NCBI RefSeq assembly: GCF_022539665.2
Contig: NC_081338.1
Location: forward strand, 6,064,446 to 6,128,445
Origin: Daphnia carinata
Lineage: Eukaryota; Arthropoda; Branchiopoda; Diplostraca; Daphniidae
Length of the DNA stretch: 64,000 nucleotides
Direction of reading: 5' to 3'
In this document: positions 35,760 to 48,356 of the stretch, piece by piece
Numbering within the stretch: position 1 is the stretch's first letter
How the letters are laid out: each line of letters starts with the position of its first letter
Notes under the pieces: model-generated
The model's input: only the letters and a program-made list of their open reading frames with translations
What the model was told of the DNA's origin: nothing
The model's database searches: none
Program-made: the position numbers and the translations under genes

Positions 35760-38700
35760 TCACATGGGGAAAGAGGTCGAATGATGACACAATGACGTAA
35801 AACTGGGACTAACAGTCATCTGACTGAGTTGCGAGTTGCTCGGTGTAACGTGAGATCGGCTGTTTGATCCGACAAGATGCTGCTATAACAAAAAATGGAA
35901 TTGTCATTTTTCTCTAGTCTCAACACGAATCTTTTTAGTTTAAATAATTCAGGGACGTCGTAGCGAATTTTTTGCAACAATGCGATTCATTCAGATTTTT
36001 TTTTTCGTGGATCGATACCTGACATAAAAAAAAGTGTGCCTTGCTAAACGTGAGATAGCTTATGCGCTTGACTATTTGATTATAACGAACAAAGAAAGAG
36101 ACGACGTGCAAAAGCGATCAATAACGTAATTACGTCGATACTCTGTTACTCACGTTTATCGTATTGTTGCTCCCGGATTTCGCGCTGTGCCTCTTCCAGC
36201 GATGGAACAAGCGTGGACAGCATCCGCACAGAATTCTTGCAAATGCCCTGTGAAAACGAATTAAAAATTTCGTTTAAATGGCTTTCCTACTTTTTTTTTT
36301 TTCGTAAAGAGATGCATTGCATATCTTTCTGGTCTTTTGTGAATCTGTTTATTCCGATGGCTCGGATAACTCACGTTCTCAATTGACGTCAGCTTTTTTT
36401 TTTTGTGTTTAATTTTTTTTTAAAACTTGTTCATAAACAAGGCTCCCTTTTGTTGTTATTGTTATTCGACTTTTTCACAGTGTTTCTATGCATAAGCAAA
36501 CAGGGTCTTTACATGGTCGCAGGGAAAGATAAGAATAGGAAGCTATTTGTTGTTTTCTTTTTTTTTTTTTTTCTAAACACATGTCAAGAATCGATTTTTA
36601 TTCCTCCCTACCGACACATGCAGCAACCACTTTAAAATGGTGACAGACTGTATTCAATAGCACCACTGTTTGACAAGTCAAATTTGATCAAAAAGAAATG
36701 TATCGATCGCGTCAAATAACATTCGAGACTTGTTCCTTTTTTTTGTATGTGAAAAATTCTAAGGGAGATAAGGAAACTGCGGTAGAATGATCAGGCCATC
36801 TACTAACCAACTGGAAGAAAGAAAAATCAATTTGTTTGAACGCTGAAAATTGAATTTTTGTTGAAGGTTGCGTTTTTTTTTTTTTTTTTTTGAAATTCTA
36901 TTTTCGTGTTTTATAAAAAAAAAAAGGGGAGCGATGCTGACTCACGTGAAAGACCGTGTCTGTTTTATATTTTTGGCCGTGTTTTGCATAACGGAAACGA
37001 GTCACCTCTACACTTTCAAAACGTTCGAATCCCGTTCGTTTATTTATGAGGAAAACGTTGAAGGGGGGGGGGGGGGGGGGGATTGCAATAAATTTTTATT
37101 TTTCGTTTCGGAATCTGAAGATTTTCATCTTATTGGCAGTTTTTTTTTTCCCATTTGTCGTGGGACATTCGTGTTTCGCGGGAGATTTGAAATTGGTTTC
37201 GTGAATAATTGCCATTATGTCATTCCCAGGAGTGCTTTATCAGCTATCGGTTTAACTAATTGCCAATCGTTTCCATCGCCACTTTTCTCACTCCCTTTGG
37301 AAATCGACTTAAAAAACTCAAATAGGGAAACTTAATTATGCTGCCAGCTTTTGCTCATTCAATAATAGAAAAAGATGACAGGGACAAACTTGATTGATCA
37401 AATGATCCCCTTTTTTTTGCCCATCTCTTCTGAAACTGTCGATTGTGCGCTCAGTTTGAATTTCATTCCCAACTTACATAACACGTTTCTATCTACAAAA
37501 AAAACGAAATTTTGTTGACGGGTTGTCGCGGATTTTCGACACGCAAATCCAATCAACCCGTGGAATTGACGCAAGTGTCGACTACGATGTTCTCTTGCTT
37601 TTCTAGTTCCTTTTTTTTTTTTTTTTTTTTTCATTGGCTGGACGTTGAATGTTTATTTCTTGATCCAGCAGACGCTTCTTTTGGCGCACGTTTGCTGTTA
37701 TCCATCACTTGATTATTTGGATGTTGGCCGACAGTGTCCGGGATTCTGCTCCAGTGTGGACACATTGCCAATGACGTTGAGTCGCGCCTATTCCACTTTA
37801 TCTGCTCTTTGTTCCAGAATCCTTTTCCACCCCCCCGGGTTTAACGTGTGCCTCCTTGGTGTGAGTGCCTTGAGTTTGTATTGGAATTAGTTTCGATTCC
37901 ATCAGCTTATTTCAAATTTTTGATGACATTTGCACCCAGTACTCCCGTTGGTGTTTGTTTGTTCTCGGTCCGCTTAGTTTTAGTTTTTTTTTTTCGGAAA
38001 ACAAAGGACGGATGGAAGATAAATGATTTTCGGGGGATAGATCCTACCTCCTGAAATCGCGAGACCAACAGGCGTAGATGACGGGGTTCATGCCCGAATT
38101 GATCCATCCGAGCCAGGTGACGACGGTGACGACGCGTTCCGGATTGTGGATGCACGACTGACAGAAAGCTGATAGCAAATTAGTGACGAAGAAAGGCAAC
38201 CAGCAGGCGATGAACACGCCCATCACGATCCCCAGCGTCCTGTTTTGTTTCAAAATAATTCAATTCAATTTTTTAAAAAAGAAAGAGAAATTGAAAATTG
38301 AATTTATTAAACTCACTTGGCTGCTTTGCGTTCCTTTGCGATTTTTGCTAATTTCCGACTCAAATTCATTTTGGCGATGGGTAGCCGCCCGTTTCCGTCG
38401 CCATCCACCGACGATGAAACGGTTAGCGTTGCGATCGGTGCATCCGCAGGCGAATGACAGCGATCGATGGTTTGATGAGCTTGTTCAGATGTTTCTGGTA
38501 TTTCTAAAACGTTATTGCGCGCGGACGTAGGCGATGGTTTCAAGGCCAATGAATGACGACCGGCCGCTTGATAAGTTAGAAGAGCGGCCGCCGCCGCGCA
38601 TCGTCGATTGTCGGAAGCGACGCGTCCCCCTCGATGGATCCGCAATGTTAATAATTCCATCGTTTCGGCCGTTCCCACTCCGCCTTTAGCCGATTCGCCT

Positions 38701-40255
38701 GTTGAGGACATTGCGACCTGCTTGATGCCGAGGCGGAGCGAGCGCGATTGAGCCACGGCTGCCCGGTAGATGCGATAGTATGTGAAGACCATGACGGAGA
38801 GTGGCCCGTAGAAAGAGACGGTGGATGAAAAGACGAGATAGCCTATGTCATCGGTGAAGACGCAGTGTTCCACGACGACAGGTCTGTCCTCGACGACGGC
38901 CACCGCTCTCCACCAGGCGATGGCTGGGAAACTGATGAGACTGGAACACACCCAAACGAGCGCAATGAAACAAGCGGCTCGTTTGGGAGTCATCCGGCCC
39001 GGATAAGTGAAAGGATCCGTGATTGCCTGCGATTTGGAATGTCACCATTTTTTATTCAAATTGATCAAACATTTTCGTATGTGGGTTCCTTTTTTTTTTG
39101 TTTTGTTTTTTTATTCGGATGCTTAACGTCTAACGCAGTCGTGGCAAGCAAATCTTGTTTCTATCTACGTCTTTTTTCATAAATCATTTTCGCATATTCG
39201 ATGCATTCTGCTTGGTGTCGTTATTATGAATGTGTGGAGCGCTGTAGTTGGTCAGTAAAGTTTTCTTCGTTGGAGAAAGTGGAAAGTAATCAAGCGAATT
39301 AGAATTGGCATTCTTTTGATCTTACACTGCGCCAAACGGTCGTCTTCGTTATCGCGACAAGAATCTTTTCTAATAACATGTTTACTTTCCGTCGTGCTAC
39401 CATAAGATTTGCGTTGCCTCGTTAACTCTGAATGTGGGGGGTGGGTTGCTTCCTTAGAGTTCATCTCGTTCCAGCATTTCAAATGAAGCGGGTGGGGGTT
39501 TTATATAATGAGAACATCATCTCTTCGTGGAATGATTTGTCACTTTTTGCGATCAAAACGTGCCATCCCCGACTTTATGCATCTACTTATTATTTGTCTA
39601 CGTGCTAAAGAGCGACTTTTATGATTTCTTTCTTCTTTTTTTTTTTTCCATGTAAAAACGTTTCAAATAGCAAACAACTTTCTTTGACGGGTCTATCGGG
39701 CAGGGTTTCGTTAGATTGTTAGAGAAATATTTTTACCCAATAACGATCCATGGAGATGACGCAGAGATTGAGGATAGATGCGGTGCTGGCCAACACGTCG
39801 AACGAATGCCAAACATCACTGTGAAAGAACAACGTTGCGGGGATGTGGGCAGAGTGAGAAATCTCGTCATTGCCAATGAAATTGTACGCCGATCAAAAGC
39901 AAAAATAAAAAAAAAATGTAATTGTATGGTACCAGAGATCGCGTCCGAAAAGCCATTGCCGGTCGGATTGCATTTCGACGGCGGCGCTGAAGGGCATGAC
40001 GATGGAGCCGACCAAACAATCGGCCACGGCCAGCGACGTGATGAAGTAATTGGTCACCGTGTGCAGGTAGCGTTCGCGTGCAACGGCCGCGATGACCAAG
40101 GCGTTGCCCAGGATGGTGGCCAAACAAAAGGAGAACAACACGAGTGCTAAAATCGGATTGCCGTCGTCTCCTTTCAACACGAAACGGATCTCTTCCGTTG
40201 AATTTTTGTCCTCATCCGATGTCGTCACGTTCGAAAGCACCGCACCCACTTCCAT
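35760..40255 (-). CDS. Dop1R2: Dop1R2/DAMB-like D1-type dopamine receptor, copy A
   Basis: Class A G-protein-coupled receptor for dopamine, expected to raise cAMP/calcium in neurons. Six exons: 40255-39933, 39818-39737, 39026-38317, 38239-38048, 36247-36154, 35882-35760, total 1524 nt (507 aa). N-glycosylation sites NVT and NST precede TM1. Cys108 is the extracellular disulfide Cys, Asp115 in TM3 ([13 protein letters not shown]) the amine-binding residue and DRY 132-134 the G-protein motif. ITDPFTYP follows, then [11 protein letters not shown] and the TM5 SFY motif. Intracellular loop 3 is long, with the insect-type LTLRIHRGG and [19 protein letters not shown]6 has CWLPFF, TM7 NPVIY. The tail [18 protein letters not shown] carries likely palmitoylated Cys, and the last exon encodes [16 protein letters not shown]. 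Exons 5 and 6 lie 1.8 kb and further downstream and were found by phase and homology to copy B. Drosophila DAMB is the closest family I recognise. Confidence 0.93.
37063..37081 (+). repeat. Poly-G tract (19 G)
   Basis: Uninterrupted G run inside intron 4 of dopamine receptor copy A; a likely site of length polymorphism. Confidence 0.85.
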
Positions 40256-40527
40256 GATGATTTTCTTTTTTGGCTATTTAAATTCAAATTTGGCGCGCAC
40301 TTTAATCTAGAAGAAAAAAACAGAACGGATAGGGACAGGCGATCACTTCAATAATACGTGCCCTCCATGTTCCGTTGAACGTTCCCGACTGTCGTTGGCC
40401 TTACCGTGTGGATTGCTTCTCTACTCTGGGATTCTGATCTCCCGCGCAATCAAAGTGGCGCACGATCCCGCCTTTGACAACATTTTCCTGCCAAACTTGA
40501 AATCATTTCTTATTCTTTTTTTTTTTT

Positions 40528-40547
40528 GTGTGTGTGTGTGTGTGTGT
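40528..40547 (+). repeat. (GT)10 microsatellite
   Basis: Perfect 20-nt dinucleotide repeat directly after a poly-T run, about 275 bp upstream of the copy A start codon. Confidence 0.9.
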
Positions 40548-42967
40548 CGTGAAATGTTGAATTTTTTTATTTTTTTTATGATCAAATTCTTTTGACCCCT
40601 CGCCGTATTTAAATGGGGGTGGGGGAGGAATTGAGAGATTTGCGTGTCATTGACACTTTGTTTCAATTGATTTAATTTGCCTTTGAAGTCTGTGGATTTT
40701 GATACAATCTCAAAATGAGATGAATATGTCATTGAGATGAAACAATGACATTGACATTTAGCCACGAATTTTGTGCTGAACGCAGCCGAAAGCCGTGCTA
40801 ATCCCGAGAGGAAGGATCCAATTAAATTCGAAACCATCACCTTCAATCTTATACCCGCATTTGCTTATTGACTGGAGCTGAAAGTATCGGTTTACTTGAT
40901 TTCTACGAAGCTATAGATATACATCGATGTCTTTCTTTTTTTCTTTTTTTTTTTTCCTCCGTTTTTTGAACCGCAGTGGGTTTCCTTTTTTGCCTTAAAC
41001 TTTTTAAATGCGAGTTTAGTGTGATGGCGTTCGTTGTGACTGTTGATCTTCGGCGACTCTTCACTTTCCAGCTCGCAGACGTCATTGTTGTAATGTAGGA
41101 GCACTCTCAGTGCTAGCGGTGGAGGCGTTTCCTATGCATTTCAATTACGATATTGCGGGTATTTTTTTTTTAAAGTTTTGCGCATCCAGAGTGGAAATGT
41201 ATTCAAGAGAAGCAAAAGAGCCAAAAAAAAAAAAATGTGAAAAGAATAACGATTTAAAATTTCCACGCATGTTTTGTTTTGAAACAACGTTTGTCGTTGG
41301 AAGATAGTCCGCTCGCTAATTTCGCTACCAGTGAGTCAAACAGGTGGGGAAGGGCTCTTTTCGGACCGTTGAGTTCAATTAACCAAGGAGTTGGGGAAGG
41401 GGCAAATAATTGAAGAGGACCGGTGGCGCTGGTGTGAGGTGCAAATGAACAGCACAAGAACGCGCGCGCTTATAATTGTTTCAGATGACACCAAAGGAAG
41501 GACGTATCGCACTATCTAATTTGCATCCCATTATGCCGGCCGTAATGTACGATTTGAATTTTACATGCGTGTTAGAATGGGACGCAATGTCTTTGCTTAC
41601 CAGCCATTATTTCTTTCGCATTTTTTTTTTTTTTTTTTTGGTTCTACACGGAACATTCGAAATGGAAGGTAAAGGCCAGACAGAGCTGCTCAATATTTCG
41701 CAGTCATTCTTCTTTTCTTTTCTTTTTTCCGTTCAATTGGCACAGCCAAGAACGAATTTTAAAAGTGAACTCCACACGGGTTCAGCAGTTCATTTTTTTT
41801 TTTTTTTTAGTATTTGCAAATTGTCCGTTTCACGCAATAGTTATTACTAAATTTCACGCTCCACTTCCGATGACTAGTAAATCTCCTTTGATGATTGATG
41901 TTATTGGCATTTTTTATTTACATTTTTTTTTTTCCTTTCCAGGTACGCAATTCTATGGACTGGCGTGGGGGAACTTTGATGTCGGTGAAACGGAGCAAAC
42001 TGTAATCACTTCCGTGGGTACGCTCAAACGAATCACGACGTCGCCATCTGCACGAGGGGGAAGAACGCCAGGTGTGCCGAACAAAGTGGCATCGAAGACT
42101 CTGTTGCCGACAGACTTCTCACAACGAGACCCTGAATTCGGATTTGAAAAGAGAGGGAGGAAATCGCCGTCAACTTGTAAGTTTGATGACAACCTTTCTT
42201 TTTTTTTTCTTTCTCTCTGTTTGCACGCAAACTCTGTGGAATGGAAAGGGATGCAAAATGTCCGCTCTGCCGTTGCAGCTGCCAAAGAAACAGCGAGGGT
42301 TTTTTTTCATTTCATTTTTGCATTGCGCAATCGTCTTAAAGGGGAAGCTCTTCGTACAGTTTGTTAAGCGTTCAGTCAAAGAATTGCGAGGGCCTCGGGA
42401 TGATTGAAGGTTTACCACTTGTGGACGGTGTCCGTTTCATTTGAATTTGATATGACTAAAATCATCCATCAGCCATGACTGCCGTCCAACTGAATATCGA
42501 TGCCTGAAAGCTGGGCTCAAAACAGCCTATTTCACGCCATGTCTGACTCTTGTGTCCTGACACATTCAACTTTGCACTCGCGCTGTTACTTTGATTTTTT
42601 TTTTTTTTTTTTTTTGCGAATGTAACAAGACGTTGAGTCTCGTTCATGGTTTTGCGGGGCGAGGTTTGTCAATGTCACGGCAACTTTTCTTTTTACATTA
42701 GCGAAATTGAATTCATTTGACGATAAGGGAATCGGCGGCGTCTGAAAAAGCATAAGTGTGTGGGAGGTGTCGGTAATGTGGCAGGGGAGACATATCAGCC
42801 GTTCTTGATAGGCCACTTTTTGATTGATCCAAAATGTAACTTAAATGCAACTTTGATGAAGAGGAAATGCTTTGTCGGGTGACGCAAATTGGAATTCAAT
42901 TTTGCGGTGTAGCAGTTCGACTTTCAATGGCTTTTTAACTGCAAAGTGTGATGCTAACGCTCATTCA

Positions 42968-42975
42968 TGACGTCA
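42968..42975 (+). promoter_or_regulatory. Palindromic CRE-like site between receptor genes
   Basis: TGACGTCA, the full CREB/ATF palindrome, 2.7 kb upstream of receptor copy A. Binding is not shown and a chance match is possible. Confidence 0.3.
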
Positions 42976-43894
42976 CCTGTTCTTATCGTACTGAACTGTC
43001 GATGTATAGTCGAGCGTGATCATTGGTCTCCCCACGCCTTTATCTGGAATTTCGTTTCACAAGTATCACAATTTATCCTCTCTTTAGAAATGTTGATTGC
43101 ACGCGAGTTGGTGTTGAAAAACAACTCAACATTTGAATCGGGTGGGGGCTCTGAATTCGAATCTTTCTTGATTGTCTCGTCTTCCCACCTGTTTAATTTA
43201 TTGTTCGTTCAAACGTCTTTTTAGGTAGACTTGTTTTTTTTTTTTTTTTTCTTTAAGATCAAAAGGAAAGGTAAACAATGCTTTGGATCCGACAGCGTTT
43301 TTGCAAACGAGTAGGCGTGGCCGTTTGTTTTTTTGTTTATTTTTAATTGTCGTCTTTCTCTCGTTTTTGCATACCTGCTATCTCGAAGACTAAATCATTA
43401 GCGTCGGCAAAGTGTAACGGCCTCCCTTCTAATGAATGAATCGCTGCGCCGAACACATTTATTTTTATTTTTTTTTTTTTTCGCAAAAAGAAAAATTTTC
43501 GGAATTTATTATTAAAGTTTTGCATCTGACGTTTCAACAGAGCCCGTAAGCAAAACAAAAAAAAAAAAAAATGAACGGGAGCAAGGGAACAGCACAGCTA
43601 CTCGTTTGTTCAAGCCCACACTTTATCCCGCAGTCTTTTCGTCCGCTCTATTCCCCCCCCCCCGCGGAATTGGGACACATCCGACCTTTGCATCACTTTC
43701 TAAAAAAAAAAAAAAAAAATACGTTCATATTTTAAAAAAGAAAAAAAAAATTCTAATAATTTAATTACCTGAAAATTTAAAGCTGTTGAGATGACGTGTC
43801 TCAATCCCGTTCGGGAAGAAAAAGGATAACCTTGCGTCAGTGGTGGAGGGACGGTTTTAGTGCTGTTCATTTCTGTTTTATTCATTAAAGATTG

Positions 43895-43916
43895 GTGTGT
43901 GTGTGTGTGTGTGTGT
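43895..43916 (+). repeat. (GT)11 microsatellite
   Basis: Perfect 22-nt dinucleotide repeat in the receptor spacer, followed like the one at 40528 by CGTG. Confidence 0.9.
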
Positions 43917-45119
43917 CGTGACAGGCGTATTTACAGTTGTGTCGGCAAAAAAAAAAAAAAAAAAAAAAAAGGGACGTGGGTGTGTTATTCATTCATGGAA
44001 GTAGCTGGGTCGGGACGGGATCGCGGGGCGCAGCTTTGCGTAACAAAAGACGACAATCACCAATATGCGTTGATTGTTACCGAAGATGGCGCATATGTCG
44101 CTGTTGCTTTCTTTTCTGCGCGGATGAATGCAAAACTATGCGCGCCATATCCTTACGAATGGCCCTCTTCCGCTGAGCAACATTGGAATTTCCATGATTT
44201 GAAACGTCTTATGTTCTGCCAATAAACCATGCATGGAAAATGTTACGTTGAACTAAAGGAGTTATTCAGTTATGTCCCGAACGCCCCTCCTCCTCCTCCT
44301 CCCCCCTCCACAAAATGCAGATAAGAAATATCTTGAACAGGACGAAGCAAAAATAAAAATAAATAAATAAATAACTGGAGAGGGATTTGCATGTCGACAT
44401 GCAAAGTTGGTTCAGTAGCAAATGGCTCGTCGTGTTGCAAACCTGACAAACTGTCTCGAATGGCGAGACAGCAAAAGGACGTCATTTCATTGGACCGTCT
44501 CCTGTTGAATTTCACACTTTTACATTGCCATTCGCTTTGACTTTGTTTTTTAAAGAACAGGGGACACCCTTGATTGTGTCGAGGCTCTAGATGTCTGATT
44601 GTGTTGCCCAATTCTAGGTGACGTGGTCATTTTTTTTTTCTAGGCTTGTTGTATTTCACGATCGTTTAGCGTTGCGTAGGGGAACGTTACGTATCCATGT
44701 TTGAATGCCACAATCATTCTCCACGCAAGGGTAGCCAAATTTAATTGTACTTTTTTTCAAATCGCATGACAAAGCATATCGTTCATTCTTTTAATTATTA
44801 TTTTTTTTTTAATTGCGTGAATATGCAAGGGTTATCGCCAAATCCCAGCGTCCAAATGCCAATAAGTGTGCTGCATTCATGCATATTTAATCTCGGGAGG
44901 TCATATCGATATGGCCTCGGGAGGGGGGGGCGTGATCTATCCGAAGCGAATGCATTTTCGCGACGCGTTATATTGACACTTATTCTTTTTTTGCGCACAA
45001 AATACGTGTAGATCGATTCATCTTTGCAACAGCAACAACAACAACAAAAAAAAACGAGCGGAAATCGAACGACTCGACAATACCGAAAAAAAAAAAGAAA
45101 CGATTGAAAGGCGGGGGGA

Positions 45120-45683
45120 TCACGCGGGAAACGAGGCCGACGTGTGACAGAGCGACGTGAAACTAGGGCTGCCTATCATCGGGCTGAGCTGCGAAGCACT
45201 GGGTGTGGCCACTGCGAAACTGGCGTGAGATAGCGGACGATGAGATGCAGTCGAAATGGACGTGCCCGTTCCACCTCCGCTCACATTGTTGTGTTGTTGC
45301 TGCTGTGACGACGTCAACAACAACAAAACATCCAGGGTGGGAAAAAGAAAAAGAAAAGAAAATGTATTAATGTTCGTACTAAGGAAACCCGTCACGAATG
45401 TCTGTTCCGGGTCGCGTACTCGTTACAAAAGGATATACACTCACGTTAATCGTACTGTTACTACCGGATTTGCCGCTATGCCTCTTCCAGCGGTGAAACA
45501 AGCGGGGACAGCATCCGCACAGGATTCTCGCAAATGCCCTGTTAAAACATTGAAAAGGAGGATCGTTTTTTTTTTTTAAAGGGAGGCAGACAATGCAATC
45601 CTTCGTTGTCACTGCGCATAACAGATTCGCTTCAATATTTCAATTCCGGCCGGAAGCTTTGCCTCCATTTCATGAAAGCCTTT

Positions 45684-45716
<33 letters not shown>

Positions 45717-48356
45717 GGGGGGGGGGGGACTCTTTGCGGGGAATAAAACATGCGGAAAGTTGGAGGGGGGCGCCGGACGGGCAAAATGCGTTCAGCCATC
45801 GCGTTGTTAACGAACACGTGTGGCCCATCTTTTTAGTGTTTTCATTTTTTTTTTTTTTACGGTGGATGTCATCCCGTCTGCTGTGTTATTTGTTGCAACT
45901 TGATTATTTGAGCATAGACATGCTGGATCGTCTGCTACGCGCAGATCGATCGCCATTACCCGTGGCATCAGCACGTCCTCTTTTTTATTATTATTATTTA
46001 TTATTATTATTATTTTTTTTTTTTTTTGGAAATTATTATATACCAACTCGACGTCCATCGGGCGACTCGAAATGCAAACTTGGCCATTAAGCGGATGGCG
46101 CAACGGCCGTGGCCGAATATGCTTCTAATTACGCAGTGGATGGCCTAATTGATTTGCGTGGCGGCCAGATGCGAATGACAAATGTGTAGTTTTTACCTCC
46201 TGAAATCGCGAGACCAACAGGCGTAGATGACGGGGTTCATGCCCGAATTGATCCATCCGAGCCAGGTGACGACGGTGACGACGCGCTCCGTGTCGTGAAT
46301 GCAGGCCTGGCAAAAAGCCGACAGCAAATTCGTGACGAAAAACGGGAGCCAACAGGCGATGAACACGCCCATCACGATCCCCAGCGTCCTGTTTTGTTTC
46401 GTTCAATCAAAATAATTCAATTCAATTGAAAGAAAAACGAATTGAATTTATTGAACTCACTTGGCTGCCTTGCGCTCCTTGGCAATTTTTGCTAATTTCC
46501 GACTCAAATTCATTTTGGCGTTGGGTAGCCGTCCGTTGCCGTCGCCATCGACCGACGACGAAACAGAGAGCGCTGCGATCTGCACTTCCGGCGGCGAATG
46601 GCGTCGATCGTTTGTCTCCTCGTGATGGTGTTGAGACGATTCCGGTAGTTGTAAAACGTTATTGCGTGTGGATGTGGGCGATGGCTGACGACTGGCCGCT
46701 TGATAAGTTAGAAGGGCAGCGGCCGCTGCACATCGTCGATTGTCGGAAGCGACGCGTCCTCCTCGATGGATCCGCAATGTTAATAATTCCATTGTTTCGG
46801 CTGTTCCCGCTCCGCCTTTAGCCAAGTCGTTTGTGGAGGACATTGCGACTTGTTTGATGCCCAGTCGAAGCGATCGCGACTGGGCCACGGCTGCCCGGTA
46901 GATGCGGTAATAAGTGAACACCATGACGGACAGCGGGCAGTAGAAGGAAACGCTGGAAGAAAAGACGAGGTAGCCCACGTCGTCTGTGAAGACGCAGTGT
47001 TCCACGACGACAGGTCCGTCCTCGACGACGGCCACCGCTCTCCACCAGGCGATGGCTGGGAAACTGATGAGACTGGAACACACCCAAACGAGCGCAATGA
47101 AACAAGCGGCTCGTTTGGGAGTCATCCGGCCCGGATAAGTGAAAGGATCCGTGATTGCCTGCGATTTGGAATGTCACCAATTTTTTATTCAAATGAATCA
47201 AATATTTCTTTTGTGTGGAGTTTGCCTGCGCATTCTCTTCCATCTTTTCCTGAAATAATTTTCGTATTTGTTGACCGTGGCGTACATAATTAGTATTGCA
47301 GCGCGACTGAGATGCATTGACCTTGCTTGCTCGACGCACAGAAGGGGGTCTTTATAATTGATATCGAATCGGTCCTTCAGGTGTATTAGGATTTCCTTCA
47401 AGGAGAGGATCTAACCAATGGGAATCGGCCTTCTTTTCATCTCGAGGTCTGTCGGCTAGCATTTTCGAAATATTCCGCCTGCATCCTTGACAAGTTCTCT
47501 CCTCCATTTTTCACATTTTTGGTTTTTTATTTTCTATGCGCACGCGATTTATTATTTTTTTTTTTTTTTTTTGTTGTTGTTGTTGTATCTAGTTACAAAG
47601 TTCTTCTCCACTTTGTGTCAACTCATGTGGAGGCGGCGGGGAGGTTCATTATTTCTAAGGAAAGCATGAATTCTTAAATTCTTTTTCTTTTTCTTTTTTT
47701 TTTTTTTACAGTGGAGGGGGTGGCGGGGTTGCATTGTTGAATATCGCGAGCGCTTAACTCCTTAAACTCGTCGAACATAGCACATTATCACGCGTGCCTC
47801 TTCTCCATCCATTGATTAGGTGCTAATTATAAAGAATAATTACCCAGTAGCGATCCATGGAGATGACGCACAGATTGAGGATGGAAGCCGTGCTGGCCAG
47901 GACGTCGAAAGAGTGCCAAACATCACTGTGAAAGAACAGCGTTGCGGGGGTGTGTGCAGAGTGAGAAATCTCGTCATTGCCAATGAAATTGTACGCCGAT
48001 CAAAAGCAAAAATAAAAAAAAAATGTAATTGTATGGTACCAGAGATCGCGTCCGAAAAGCCATTGCCGGTCGGATTGCATTTCGACGGCGGCGCTGAAGG
48101 GCATGACGATGGAGCCGACCAAACAATCGGCCACGGCCAGCGACGTGATGAAGTAATTGGTCACGGTGTGCAGGTAGCGTTCGCGTGCAACGGCCGCGAT
48201 GACCAAGGCGTTGCCCAGGATGGTGGCCAAACAAAAGGAGAACAACACGAGCGCTAAAATCGGATTGCCGTCGTCTCCTTTCAACACGAAACGGATCTCT
48301 TCCGTTGAATTTTTGTCCTCATCCGATGTCGTCACGTTCGAAAGCACCACTTCCAT
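45120..48356 (-). CDS. Dop1R2: Dop1R2/DAMB-like D1-type dopamine receptor, copy B
   Basis: Tandem paralogue of copy A in the same orientation. Six exons: 48356-48040, 47925-47844, 47158-46461, 46388-46197, 45538-45445, 45302-45120, total 1566 nt (521 aa). It has the same intron positions and phases as copy A. The amine-binding Asp is residue 113; the DRY, CWLPFF and NPVIY motifs are intact, so both copies look functional. Differences from A: two residues fewer at the N-terminus (MEVVLSN against MEVGAVLSN), a diverged loop 3, HNPE-type changes in the loop before TM7 (CIHDTERV against CIHNPERV) and a longer last exon that begins [15 protein letters not shown] and ends [14 protein letters not shown] (GA)n/poly-G tract lies in intron 4. 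Separate 5' flanks suggest independent promoters. Confidence 0.93.
45684..45728 (+). repeat. (GA)n tract ending in poly-G
   Basis: About 16 GA units with one slip, then 13 G, in intron 4 of receptor copy B. Confidence 0.85.

Larger units (their letters stand above)
40256..45119. other. Spacer between the two dopamine receptor genes
   Basis: About 4.9 kb holding the promoter of copy A and the 3' UTR of copy B. The bases just upstream of ATG 40255 bear no resemblance to those upstream of the copy B start, although the exons are nearly identical. A full CRE-like TGACGTCA is at 42968-42975. An exon-like GC-richer block at 41943-42176 is flanked by CTTTCCAG and GTAAGT (see findings). The frame 43995-44225 encodes 76 aa with no recognisable domain and is not called. 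Confidence 0.4.

Noticed and set aside
37020-37032. GTTCGAATCC, a tRNA B-box-like sequence
   Set aside because: No A-box at the right distance and no cloverleaf could be drawn.
41476-41850. 124-codon + frame starting MFQMTPKEGR
   Set aside because: It passes through poly-T tracts coding for runs of Phe, and no donor fits the exon-like block at 41943 in phase.
43860-44225. 121-codon + frame containing a 76-aa ORF from 43995
   Set aside because: It runs out of a (GT)n and poly-A tract, has no recognisable domain, splice site or promoter; likely chance.
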